Assembly: GCF_001984095.1 (NCBI RefSeq) | Contig: NZ_LYVQ01000010.1 | Location: 1 to 50,084 of the forward strand | DNA from: Pelomonas sp. KK5 | Lineage (GTDB): Bacteria; Pseudomonadota; Gammaproteobacteria; Burkholderiales; Burkholderiaceae_C | Direction: 5' to 3' | Length of the DNA stretch: 50,084 nt | Shown: piece by piece, positions 1-7,200 of the stretch | How the letters are laid out: each line of letters starts with the position of its first letter | Numbering within the stretch: the first letter of the stretch is position 1 | Notes under the pieces: generated by a model | The model's input: the letters and a program-made list of their open reading frames with translations, nothing else | What the model was told of the DNA's origin: nothing | Database searches by the model: none | Translations under genes and position numbers: made by a program

Positions 1-1
1 C

Positions 2-389
2 CTGCTCGACGTCGTCGCGGCGCTGGTGCCGGGCAGCGAGTCTGCGCTGCCAAGGGCCGAGCCGCTGCCGCGGGCGCTGCCGCCGGCCCAGGCGGACCTG
101 CGCGACATCAAGGGCCAGGCCGGCGCCAAGCGGGCGCTGGAGATCGCCGCCGCCGGCGCGCATTCGCTGCTGATGTCGGGCCCGCCGGGCACCGGCAAGT
201 CGATGCTGGCGCAGCGCCTGGCCGGGCTGCTACCGCCCTTGAACGAGGAGGAGGCACTGGAGTCGGCCGCGGTGCTGAGCCTGGCCGGCCAGTTCGATCC
301 CGCCCGCTGGGGCATGCGCTCGGGCCGCAGCCCCCACCACAGCGCTTCGGCGGCGGCGCTGGTCGGCGGCGGTTCACCGCCGAGGCCGG
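2..389 (+). pseudogene. comM: comM (YifB-type AAA+ helicase), 5' fragment interrupted by a transposon
   Basis: This is the middle-left part of ComM/YifB, an AAA+ hexameric helicase of the Mg-chelatase-like family that promotes branch migration during natural transformation. The frame is open from the left edge, so the true start is outside the window. The Walker A motif GPPGTGKS is visible at about 180-203, followed by the family motif [13 protein letters not shown] and then [16 protein letters not shown]. At that point the reading frame passes into transposon DNA (position 390) and stops at 442 after foreign codons. The remainder of the gene, starting PGEISLALHSVLFLDELPEF, resumes at 45971. 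The host therefore lacks an intact ComM from this locus and may be impaired in transformation; that consequence is inferred. Confidence 0.95.
385..389. repeat. Target site duplication, left copy (GCCGG)
   Basis: GCCGG immediately precedes the left transposon terminus. The same five bases follow the right terminus at 45971-45975. Removing the element plus one copy rejoins comM in frame, giving ...[14 protein letters not shown]. Five base pairs is the duplication length expected of Tn7-like transposition. Confidence 0.93.
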
Positions 390-484
390 TAGGCGTCGTC
401 AAAGTTCGAGCAACTTGTCAAGACGCACCTTCAACGACTTAGACGTCAGTTAGTCACAGTTGCATACCCCGCTTCGTCACACTT
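390..484 (+). repeat. Left transposon end with putative TnsB-binding repeats
   Basis: Three TCGTCACAGTT-like repeats lie in the same orientation: TCGTCAAAGTT at 396-406, TAGTCACAGTT at 451-461 and TCGTCACACTT at 474-484. The last two are spaced 23 bp apart, about two helical turns, and the first is set 55 bp away. The right end carries the same repeat in opposite orientation, as expected of TnsB sites. The rest of the gap to about 640 shows no gene. Confidence 0.8.
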
Positions 485-640
485 ACGAGCCTATCTGGTG
501 TGAGTCGGTCTCGCGCGTCTGTCCTTCCTCGAATTGACTGACAAAGCCAAAAGCCATCCGAACGAAGCCATGAAATACCGATGACCTAGACTGCCGTTGG
601 CCCTGCGTAGAAATCGCCGCGCTCAGGTCTAGCAGTTGCC

Positions 641-2827
641 TCATACAAGCGGCAGCAGGATGACGAAGGCGACGCCTGCCTGCCGGTTCTCCGCAGCTAT
701 CGTCGCGCGCATGCCCATCAGATAGGACTTTGCCGAGTACAAGCCAAGCCCCTTGTTGCGAGGCTCTGGGCTATCGCTCGTCTTGTACAGAAAGATCGAC
801 TTCAGACGCTCACCCGGGATCAGCGTCCCGTCGTTGCAGACTTCAAGCACCGCGTCACCGCGATCACGCTGAACAGTCAATCGAACCGTGATCGGCGTGC
901 CCGGCGTCCGGTGCCGGTCCGCGTTGTTCAGCAGGTGATGCAGGACCGTATCGAAATAGAACTCGTCGATGGCGCACTTCACGCCGGCGACCGGTCCCTC
1001 GTAGCGCAGATCGACAATTAGGTCTACGGAGTTTTCGACTAGACGTTGCAGGTAGGTCGCCAGGTCCAACGGCTGGCAGACGATCTGCTGACTTTGGATA
1101 CCGTCTTCGACGGTTGCCGCCTCCAACATGGCCTCGATCGCGTTGTGGATGCGATGCAAGTAGCGCTGGATGTCGTCACGATCCTGGGTGCGGACCATCA
1201 GACTTGCCAACGGCGAGCGGATCTCGTGGCCAATCGCGGCCAGCCGCTCCTGACGCAATTCCAGTCGCGCCTGCAGCACCCGTACTTCCTTAGCCTTCTC
1301 GGCGGCGGCCTGCTGAATCGCCGCCACACGCTGGCGGATGTTCTTCTGGTTCCATCGGTACTGCACCGTCAGCACCCGCCACAGTGTCGAGATCTCGTCG
1401 CGGCGTTTGAGATGGATTTTTGCTTCATCAAGAATCGTCTTGTTGGAGACGAGGTTCCATGCTCCGCGCGTGAATACGCGCAGCTTGGCGACGGCGAAGA
1501 TGAACAACGCCGCCAAACCCATGACGATCAGCAGCGCCGCGGTGAGCCAGCCGACGGCGCGGGTGGCGGCCGGCGGCAGAACCGCTGCCGGCGAGATCAA
1601 GCTAGCGGTCAAGGCTCCGGTGGGCGCCGGCAGCCGGAACTGGATGTCGTAGGTTGCTAATTGCGAGGGCCGGTTCGTGGCCAGCAGCACCTGTGCCCAA
1701 GCGTCCGACACTCGCTGCTGCCAGTCCATCCGGCGCGGCGGCGTGGGTAGGTGCAGGTCCGCCGATCGCCAAACCGGTTCGGCCTTGCCCTGCGCGTACT
1801 TGATGACAGTCAAAGCGGATTGAGAAGGCACGCTGGAGAGGTAAGCACCCTGCAGGGAAACGAGCGCCCGCCCTTTGGTATTTGGCGCGACGGTAAATAC
1901 CGACTCGATTCCATCGGCGCCGCGCCGGTACACGTCAATCCCTACAGCCAGAGCTCCAAGCGCTGGCGAAGGCCACGTCTCACTCGATTCGGCCTGCGGG
2001 TCCAGAAAGGTAGCATCGATGCGCCCCAGCACCGTCACGTAGTTGCGGACGTCTTCGCCCTCGCCAGCACGCTCGAACGCCTGGGCGTTGAACTGACGCA
2101 GCGGACGCTCGGGGGCGCTCGCGAGGAACGCCGCCATCTCGTGAATCCCGGCGAATCGTTCCAACTGGGATGGGTAGCGGGAGACCGCTAGGGCCGGGGT
2201 GCGATAGACCAGCACGACCGGAGGTAGCTTCGCTCCGAAACGCAGCACGATCCGGTCCACGCCGACGACGCTCGCGCCGGTACGATGACGGCGCAGCTGC
2301 TCGACGGGATAGCGGATAGCGAAGTAACCGAAGCGTCCGGTCGCTTCGCCGGGCACTGCGGCAAAGCACGCCTGGACCGTGAATGGCAACGCATCGGCGG
2401 TTCCTTTGCCGACGTCCTTGCCGTTCTTCTTGACATTCTCCTTCCCGGCGAACTCCAGTGTGCAAGGCCTCGGGGAATCCCAAACGATCTTCTCGGAGGT
2501 CAAGCGCCTTGCATTCTCGCGATTGAGAACGTAGCTGAAAAAGGACTTCCGGAGTTGCACGAAACGCATCGGCCGCTCAGCCAGCGAAAAGTCCTGTGGA
2601 TTCTCTAGCAGCGAGGAACCGTCCGGCTCGCGCGTGGACAGCAGGAAGTTGGAAAGCTCGGCCGATAGCGTGTTTTCGCGGACCTGCTGCTCGCTGGCCC
2701 GGGCCGAAGTCACCCAGTCGTAGAGCGCGAACAGCAGCAGTCCGGTTATTGACAACGCCCCCAGCACAATGCCCAGCGTGTAGACCCACTTGGACAGCAG
2801 GAGAGCAAACCTTCGTAGCAGGCTCAT
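641..2827 (-). CDS. Membrane sensor histidine kinase
   Basis: A two-component sensor kinase. A first transmembrane helix lies near residues 8-35 and a second sits before the cytoplasmic part (AALLIVMGLAALFIFAVA). The long segment between them, about 400 residues, is presumably periplasmic and sensory and is not recognised. The dimerisation box reads GHEIRSPL with the phospho-accepting His near residue 534. The ATPase domain shows the N-box HHLLNNADRH and the G-box NKGLGLY. The start at 2827 (MSLLRR) lies 17 bp after the response regulator stop. A longer in-frame start at 2863 would overlap that gene. A perfect hairpin at 2836-2859 spans the junction. It forms an operon with the upstream response regulator; the signal is unknown. 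Confidence 0.85.
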   Translation of the reverse strand: MSLLRRFALLLSKWVYTLGIVLGALSITGLLLFALYDWVTSARASEQQVRENTLSAELSNFLLSTREPDGSSLLENPQDFSLAERPMRFVQLRKSFFSYVLNRENARRLTSEKIVWDSPRPCTLEFAGKENVKKNGKDVGKGTADALPFTVQACFAAVPGEATGRFGYFAIRYPVEQLRRHRTGASVVGVDRIVLRFGAKLPPVVLVYRTPALAVSRYPSQLERFAGIHEMAAFLASAPERPLRQFNAQAFERAGEGEDVRNYVTVLGRIDATFLDPQAESSETWPSPALGALAVGIDVYRRGADGIESVFTVAPNTKGRALVSLQGAYLSSVPSQSALTVIKYAQGKAEPVWRSADLHLPTPPRRMDWQQRVSDAWAQVLLATNRPSQLATYDIQFRLPAPTGALTASLISPAAVLPPAATRAVGWLTAALLIVMGLAALFIFAVAKLRVFTRGAWNLVSNKTILDEAKIHLKRRDEISTLWRVLTVQYRWNQKNIRQRVAAIQQAAAEKAKEVRVLQARLELRQERLAAIGHEIRSPLASLMVRTQDRDDIQRYLHRIHNAIEAMLEAATVEDGIQSQQIVCQPLDLATYLQRLVENSVDLIVDLRYEGPVAGVKCAIDEFYFDTVLHHLLNNADRHRTPGTPITVRLTVQRDRGDAVLEVCNDGTLIPGERLKSIFLYKTSDSPEPRNKGLGLYSAKSYLMGMRATIAAENRQAGVAFVILLPLV

Positions 2828-2835
2828 GCGTTCAC

Positions 2836-2859
2836 GTGGAAGGTCAGTCGACCTTCCAC
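2836..2859 (-). promoter_or_regulatory. Perfect 10-bp hairpin at the regulator-kinase junction
   Basis: GTGGAAGGTC, a 4-nt loop (AGTC) and GACCTTCCAC form a perfect stem that includes the response-regulator stop codon and lies just upstream of the kinase start at 2827. In mRNA it could mask the kinase ribosome-binding region and couple its translation to the upstream gene. The structure is seen directly; the role is inferred. Confidence 0.5.
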
Positions 2860-3611
2860 ACATAGCCCTTCATCGGGTCGGTGCCAATGCGGTCGAAGTC
2901 TGGATCCACGTCGCGGAAATGCTGCCGCACGTTCGACATGTGCTGATGCACGACGCGCGTCGAATTTCCAGACTTCAGCACCTCGGTCAGTTCGGTGTAA
3001 CCCACCGTACGGCCAGGAGCCTGCGCGAGCAGATGCACCATCTTCAGTTCAATGATGCTCAGATTCACCGGGCGCTTGTTCCACAGGAAGCCCGGTAGGC
3101 CATTGGCTTCAGTAGATAGGCCATCCGGCCACTTGCGTCCAGACGCTGCCTTGAAGGCCTGCAGGTCGCGCAGCGCGAGCGCATGCTTGACTTTGTTCAA
3201 AAAGTCAGTTGGGTTGACTGGCTTGCGCACGAACTCAAAGGCCTTCAGCTGGAGCGAGATCTCATGGAGGTTCTGCTCCGGCATACCGGTGACGATGATG
3301 ATGGTCTTGGTAGCGCCGTAGCGTGCCAACAGGTCGATCCCGCCCTTAGGTGCAACCGCGCCTGGCTCCAGTTCGATGTCCAGCACCAAGAGGTCGAAGT
3401 CCATCGAGTCGATTAACCGCTGCGCCTGCGCCGTGTTGAAGGCCTGGTGCACCTGTGCGTCGGGGATCTCGGTGAGCATGCGCCGATGTTGGTCGTTCAT
3501 GGCCAAGTCGTCTTCGATGACGGCGATCGTCGGCACGGCAGTGGTCTCCAGCGAAAAGTGACCGCAGCATCGCACAGCCTGGTCCTGATGGATGTGCAGG
3601 ATTCTTGACAC
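2844..3611 (-). CDS. Response regulator, receiver plus winged-helix DNA-binding domain
   Basis: The receiver domain carries the acidic pair in AVIEDD, the phospho-accepting Asp78 in LLVLDIE, a Thr in IIIVTGMPEQ and the Lys in EFVRKPVN. The C-terminal half (NLSIIELKMVHLLAQAPGRTVGYTELTEVL ending GYVWKVD) is an OmpR/PhoB-like winged helix, although the helix before the recognition region is atypical. It is the first gene of a two-gene operon with the membrane kinase. The first 26 residues look non-conserved. A GTG start at 3536, giving a protein beginning VPTIAVIEDD, may be the real one. Targets are unknown; the divergent ubiquitin-like operon on its other side is a candidate. Confidence 0.82.
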   Translation of the reverse strand: MSRILHIHQDQAVRCCGHFSLETTAVPTIAVIEDDLAMNDQHRRMLTEIPDAQVHQAFNTAQAQRLIDSMDFDLLVLDIELEPGAVAPKGGIDLLARYGATKTIIIVTGMPEQNLHEISLQLKAFEFVRKPVNPTDFLNKVKHALALRDLQAFKAASGRKWPDGLSTEANGLPGFLWNKRPVNLSIIELKMVHLLAQAPGRTVGYTELTEVLKSGNSTRVVHQHMSNVRQHFRDVDPDFDRIGTDPMKGYVWKVD

Positions 3612-3738
3612 GACTCAGCGCGGCTTGAGAACAGCGAGCGCCGTCTCAAGAGAGTCGCGTGCCATACCCCGCCCATTTGAGAGGGACATTTCTAGACTGG
3701 CTATGCCAATCCGGCAGACATATTAGAACCTCCTCGCT

Positions 3739-3903
3739 ATGCCTAAAACACTCAAACCCGGCACCCCGGTGCCCCAGTCTGGCCAGTACAAGAATCCCGC
3801 CACCGGCAACGAGGTGACGGGCGTGCAGGGTAAGCCCCTGCCGCCCACGCCCCGCCCGGGTCAGGGCTACGTGCTCGTGGATCCGACGAAGCACAAGCGC
3901 TGA
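3739..3903 (+). CDS. Small 54-residue YjzC-like protein
   Basis: A short, coherent ORF (MPKTLKPGTPVPQSGQYKN... ending DPTKHKR). It contains the GTPVPxSGQY and GYVLVDP elements that I associate with the small YjzC-like family seen beside many unrelated bacterial genes. It is basic and rich in Pro and Gly, with no membrane segment. It stands alone between the divergent response regulator and the WYL regulator. A weak AACCTCC-like stretch precedes the ATG. Function unknown. Confidence 0.6.
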   Translation: MPKTLKPGTPVPQSGQYKNPATGNEVTGVQGKPLPPTPRPGQGYVLVDPTKHKR

Positions 3904-4057
3904 CCCGACGCCGACATCAGTACAAGAGTCGATGAAGGAGACCACCGAGCCGCCGCCCGGCGGTCTCCACCAACCCGTGTCTCTCGACCCTCGATTGCCT
4001 TGAGATCCGACTCCGGAGCAATCACTAGAGCAAAAGCGGCCGCGAACACGGGGACGC

Positions 4058-4077
4058 CAAGACCTCATGAGATCTTG
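4058..4077. promoter_or_regulatory. 20-bp near-perfect palindrome, candidate WYL-regulator operator
   Basis: CAAGACCTCA followed by TGAGATCTTG is palindromic except for one mismatched pair. It lies about 70 bp upstream of the WYL regulator, in the 242-bp gap before the ubiquitin-like operon. WYL regulators of the CapW/BrxR type bind palindromes upstream of themselves and of the defence genes they repress. The assignment is inferred from position and symmetry. Confidence 0.45.
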
Positions 4078-4145
4078 AGTTGCACGTCTGCGCCACAAGT
4101 ACTACCATGCGTCTAGTTATGCGATCAATCAATTAAATCGACGCA

Positions 4146-5081
4146 ATGTCCGACTCCTCGTCATCAAGACCATCCACTGAGCGCTGGGGCCCTGAGCGGC
4201 GCCGGGAATTTATTGACTTCCGGCTGCAATGGGACGGCAGGATCAATCGCGGCGAGTTGGTCGAGCATTTCGGCATTTCGACCCAGCAGGCCTCGGCGGA
4301 TCTGGCCCGCTACATGGAGTTCGCCCCCCACAATCTTTTCTACGACAAGAGTGCAAAGGTGTACAGGGCCAGCGACGGCTTCAAGCCGCTCGTGCCTACC
4401 AGTGATGCGCGGCAGTACCTAGCCCAGTTGACGGAGATGGCGAGTGGCGCTGCTGGCAGCCCAGCCAATGCCATTGGTTGGATCCCACCGCACGACGCGG
4501 TCCACTATCCGGCCCGACCAGTGCAGACGACAGCGCTGCTGCGCCTGCTTCGGGCAATGCGGGACGGCGAAGAGGTGCGCGTCACTTACCAGTCGATGCG
4601 CCGGCCCAGCGCGACGGCATTGTGGATCGTGCCGCATGCGCTCGGCAGTGACGGTCTGCGCTGGCATGTGCGGGCCTGGAGTCACGAGGAAGGTGAATTC
4701 CGCGACTTCGTGCTCTCGCGCATTCATGCGGTCACTCAGTGGCGACGGACTGAAGTTGATACAGCGCAAGACACGCTTTGGTTTGAATCCATCGACGTCG
4801 TGATCCAGCCGCGCGACGGCTTGACTCCCGACCAGCGCAGGGCGGTGGAAATGGACTATGGCATGAAGAAAGGTCGGCTCGTGATCCGCTGTCGAAAGGC
4901 ACTCGCCTGGTACGTCCTGCGCCAGCTCCGCCTGGATCAGCCAGAGACCGTATCGGTGATGGAGCAGCCTATTGCCTACGAGGACTGTGGCGAACTGCGG
5001 CGCTTGCTGGCCGCAGCCCGCAAGCAGTCGAGCGAGCTTCGATCACTAGCCACCGATTCACCAGCCCGGCAGGCCCGCTAG
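4146..5081 (+). CDS. WYL-domain transcriptional regulator of the defence operon
   Basis: A 311-residue protein with the order expected of CapW/BrxR-like regulators. There is an N-terminal winged helix-turn-helix (about residues 15-75, with VEHFGISTQQASADLARY). A WYL domain follows at about 125-205 (VRVTYQSM, WIVPHALGSDGLRWHVRAW, FRDFVLSRI), and a C-terminal WCX-like domain ends the protein. Such proteins repress phage-defence operons and respond through the WYL ligand pocket. It sits 140 bp upstream of the ubiquitin-like gene in the same direction. No good Shine-Dalgarno precedes the ATG. The regulatory link to the operon is inferred from position and family precedent. Confidence 0.88.
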   Translation: MSDSSSSRPSTERWGPERRREFIDFRLQWDGRINRGELVEHFGISTQQASADLARYMEFAPHNLFYDKSAKVYRASDGFKPLVPTSDARQYLAQLTEMASGAAGSPANAIGWIPPHDAVHYPARPVQTTALLRLLRAMRDGEEVRVTYQSMRRPSATALWIVPHALGSDGLRWHVRAWSHEEGEFRDFVLSRIHAVTQWRRTEVDTAQDTLWFESIDVVIQPRDGLTPDQRRAVEMDYGMKKGRLVIRCRKALAWYVLRQLRLDQPETVSVMEQPIAYEDCGELRRLLAAARKQSSELRSLATDSPARQAR

Positions 5082-5221
5082 GGAGTATTCGGAAACCATT
5101 CGACCCAATCTTCGTCGTTTGAGTAGACCTTTCAGCATCCACTTCCAGCAACATCCGACCATGTCCCCACTTATCGTTCAATTCCCTCGCCTGCAGTCCC
5201 CGTTCAACAGGAGCGCACGTT

Positions 5222-5458
5222 ATGTCTGACGTCAAACCAGTCCCCCACCACTTCTACGTCGACGGCAAGGAGTACGAGAGCGAGAAAACCGCCTTGACCG
5301 GCCTGGAGATCAAGACGATTGCCAGCGTACCGGGCGACTATCAGCTGTTCCTCGAAGCTGAAGGCGACGCCGCCGATCGCGCAATTTCTGACGGCGAGAG
5401 CGTGGCCATTAACCGCAAGCCGCACTTCTTCGCTGTTCCCCCCGCAACATTTGGCTGA
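5222..5458 (+). CDS. Ubiquitin-like modifier protein (multiubiquitin family, single domain)
   Basis: A 78-residue protein of the multiubiquitin-type beta-grasp family. The family pattern (HHFYVDGKEYESEKTALTG, then KTIASVPGDYQLFLE) is clear, and only one ubiquitin-like repeat is present. It ends ATFG, so a C-terminal glycine is already exposed and no processing protease would be needed to activate it. The neighbours are an E2-like protein 8 bp downstream and a JAMM-E1 fusion, as in the Bil/Bub bacterial ubiquitination pathways that act against phage. A GGAGCG ribosome site precedes the ATG. The modified target is unknown. Confidence 0.85.
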   Translation: MSDVKPVPHHFYVDGKEYESEKTALTGLEIKTIASVPGDYQLFLEAEGDAADRAISDGESVAINRKPHFFAVPPATFG

Positions 5459-5466
5459 GGTGTCCG

Positions 5467-5865
5467 ATGCTTGAGGACCAATTCGAAGATCTAAAGAAGC
5501 GAATCCGCGAGAGGAAATGGGGTGGGGAGGTCACCATGACTGCCATGCCCAACGGCGGCATGCTCATCAGGGTCCCGGCCGTGCCCGTCAAGGGGTGGAA
5601 TCGCACCGAGGCGGACGTGCTGTTTGTCGCTCCGCCGGGCTATCCCAGCGCGCAGCCCGACTGCTTTTGGGTCGAGCCGAACAACTTCCGGCTCGAAAAC
5701 GGCAGCACGGCTCAAGCTTCCAACGACGGCAATCCGATCCCAGGTGATCCCCAGCCACGCAGTACGACCTGGTTCTCGTGGCATCTGCAAAAGTGGAACC
5801 CGAACCAAGACTCGCTGATCGGATACTTTCACACCATCCTCGACCGTTTAATGCCGGCGCGATGA
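5467..5865 (+). CDS. E2-like ubiquitin-conjugating-fold protein
   Basis: A 132-residue protein that fits the prokaryotic E2 family E. The hallmark strand region FVAPPGYPSAQPDCFWVEP is followed by STTWFSWHLQKWNPNQDSLIGY, which gives the conserved Trp-rich helix. The only cysteine is Cys66 within PDCFW; no cysteine occurs where a classical E2 active site would lie. It presumably accepts the ubiquitin-like protein from the downstream E1 and transfers it to a target. The gene lies 8 bp after the modifier gene, and its stop overlaps the ATG of the JAMM-E1 gene by four bases (ATGA), indicating translational coupling. Confidence 0.82.
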   Translation: MLEDQFEDLKKRIRERKWGGEVTMTAMPNGGMLIRVPAVPVKGWNRTEADVLFVAPPGYPSAQPDCFWVEPNNFRLENGSTAQASNDGNPIPGDPQPRSTTWFSWHLQKWNPNQDSLIGYFHTILDRLMPAR

Positions 5866-7199
5866 CAGGCGAACTGTGCATCACTGAGGCCGACATGGCC
5901 CTCCTGCGCAAGCGGCTGCTTTGCGGAGACAGCGAGCGCTGTGCCGTCCTGTATGCGGCGCAGAGCCAGCGCTGCCATGGCCAGCGGCGGCTACTGGTGC
6001 GCGAGATCGAGTTCCCGCAGGAGGCTGAGTACACCGCGCAGAGCGCCATCGAGGCGCAGCTGAGCCCGATGTTCGTGGCACGCGTGACCAAGCGGGCGGC
6101 CAAGGACAAGCTGTCGATGATCTTTGTTCACACCCATCTCGATCACCACGTGCCGACTTTCTCGCAGATCGACGACAGGGGCGAGCACGCGCTGCGAACC
6201 TTCCTGACCAACCGCGAAGTCGACGGCGATCATGCTGCGCTTGTCCTTAGCGAAGGCGGCATCCGCGCCCGGCTACTGGGTACAGAACAAGAGCTGCGCG
6301 TCGTGGTGCTGGGCAGCAAACGCAGCATCGCGTTCGACCCCGACGCAGATGACTTGCCGACGGATATGGCCTTTGACCGCCAGGTTCGCGCTTTCGGCGC
6401 CGAGGGGCAGAAGCAGCTTGAGAAGTTGCGCGTGGCTATTGTCGGCCTGGGGGGCACCGGGTCCATCATGGCGCAGCAACTGGTTCACCTGGGCATCCGC
6501 CAGTTCATCCTCATCGACCCTGACGAGATCGAAACCACCAATCTCAACCGCGTGGTGAACGCCACGCGCGACGACGTGCATGCCAACAAGGCCGAAATCG
6601 CGGCGCGCTATCTCCGCTCGTTCGATCCCCGCGTGCGCGTCGAGACCGTCGCAGGAGATGTCACGCGAGACGCGGTCGCGCGCCGCCTGATCGAGGCCGA
6701 CGTGGTCATGGGCTGCACCGACTCGCATGGCAGCCGCTCGGTCATCCAGCAGGTAGCCTATCAGCACCTGATCCCCTGCATCGACATGGGCTCGACCATC
6801 ATCCAGTCCGACGGCGAGGTGAAGGGCATCTACGGGCGCGTGCAGTTGCTGGCGCCAGGCCTGCCTTGCCTCTGGTGCAGTGAGCTGTTGAATGCCGCCG
6901 AGGTGCGACGCGACATGATGAGCGAGTCCGAGCGTCGTGTCGATCCGTACATCGTTGGCAGCCGGGAGCCTGCGCCTTCCGTGGTGTCGTTGAATGGCAC
7001 AGTGGTGTCGCTCGCAGTGACCATGCTGCTGGGCGTCGCCGTTGGCGCGCCGCTAGACGCGACGCGGCTCATGTACAACGCCTGCAGCCCCGCCCTGCGG
7101 TCCATCCACGGGCAGCCCAAGCAGGACTGCTTCATCTGCTCCAAGAAGGGCGCCCTGGCCTGGGGCGACCATCGTCGACTGTTCACCCGATTGGACTGA
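5862..7199 (+). CDS. JAMM peptidase fused to an E1-like (ThiF) activating enzyme
   Basis: A 445-residue two-domain protein. Residues 1-115 form a JAB/JAMM metalloprotease-like domain with Glu25, His90, His92, Ser101 and Asp104 in the HxH...SxxD pattern. This is a deubiquitinase-type activity that would remove the modifier. Residues 170-445 are the E1 adenylation domain, with GLGGTG at 194-199, Asp218, TNLNR and two zinc-ligand pairs, CLWC (335-338) and CFIC (422-425). The E1 half would adenylate the modifier's C-terminal Gly. The start was chosen at 5862 because it gives an ATGA overlap with the E2 gene; the longer frame from 5778 runs through E2 coding sequence. Many related operons keep these enzymes separate. 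Confidence 0.88.
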   Translation: MTGELCITEADMALLRKRLLCGDSERCAVLYAAQSQRCHGQRRLLVREIEFPQEAEYTAQSAIEAQLSPMFVARVTKRAAKDKLSMIFVHTHLDHHVPTFSQIDDRGEHALRTFLTNREVDGDHAALVLSEGGIRARLLGTEQELRVVVLGSKRSIAFDPDADDLPTDMAFDRQVRAFGAEGQKQLEKLRVAIVGLGGTGSIMAQQLVHLGIRQFILIDPDEIETTNLNRVVNATRDDVHANKAEIAARYLRSFDPRVRVETVAGDVTRDAVARRLIEADVVMGCTDSHGSRSVIQQVAYQHLIPCIDMGSTIIQSDGEVKGIYGRVQLLAPGLPCLWCSELLNAAEVRRDMMSESERRVDPYIVGSREPAPSVVSLNGTVVSLAVTMLLGVAVGAPLDATRLMYNACSPALRSIHGQPKQDCFICSKKGALAWGDHRRLFTRLD

Positions 7200-7200
7200 C

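Noticed and set aside
5778-5861. Longer start for the JAMM-E1 protein
   Set aside because: It would read through E2 coding sequence in another frame; ATG 5862 gives a standard ATGA overlap.
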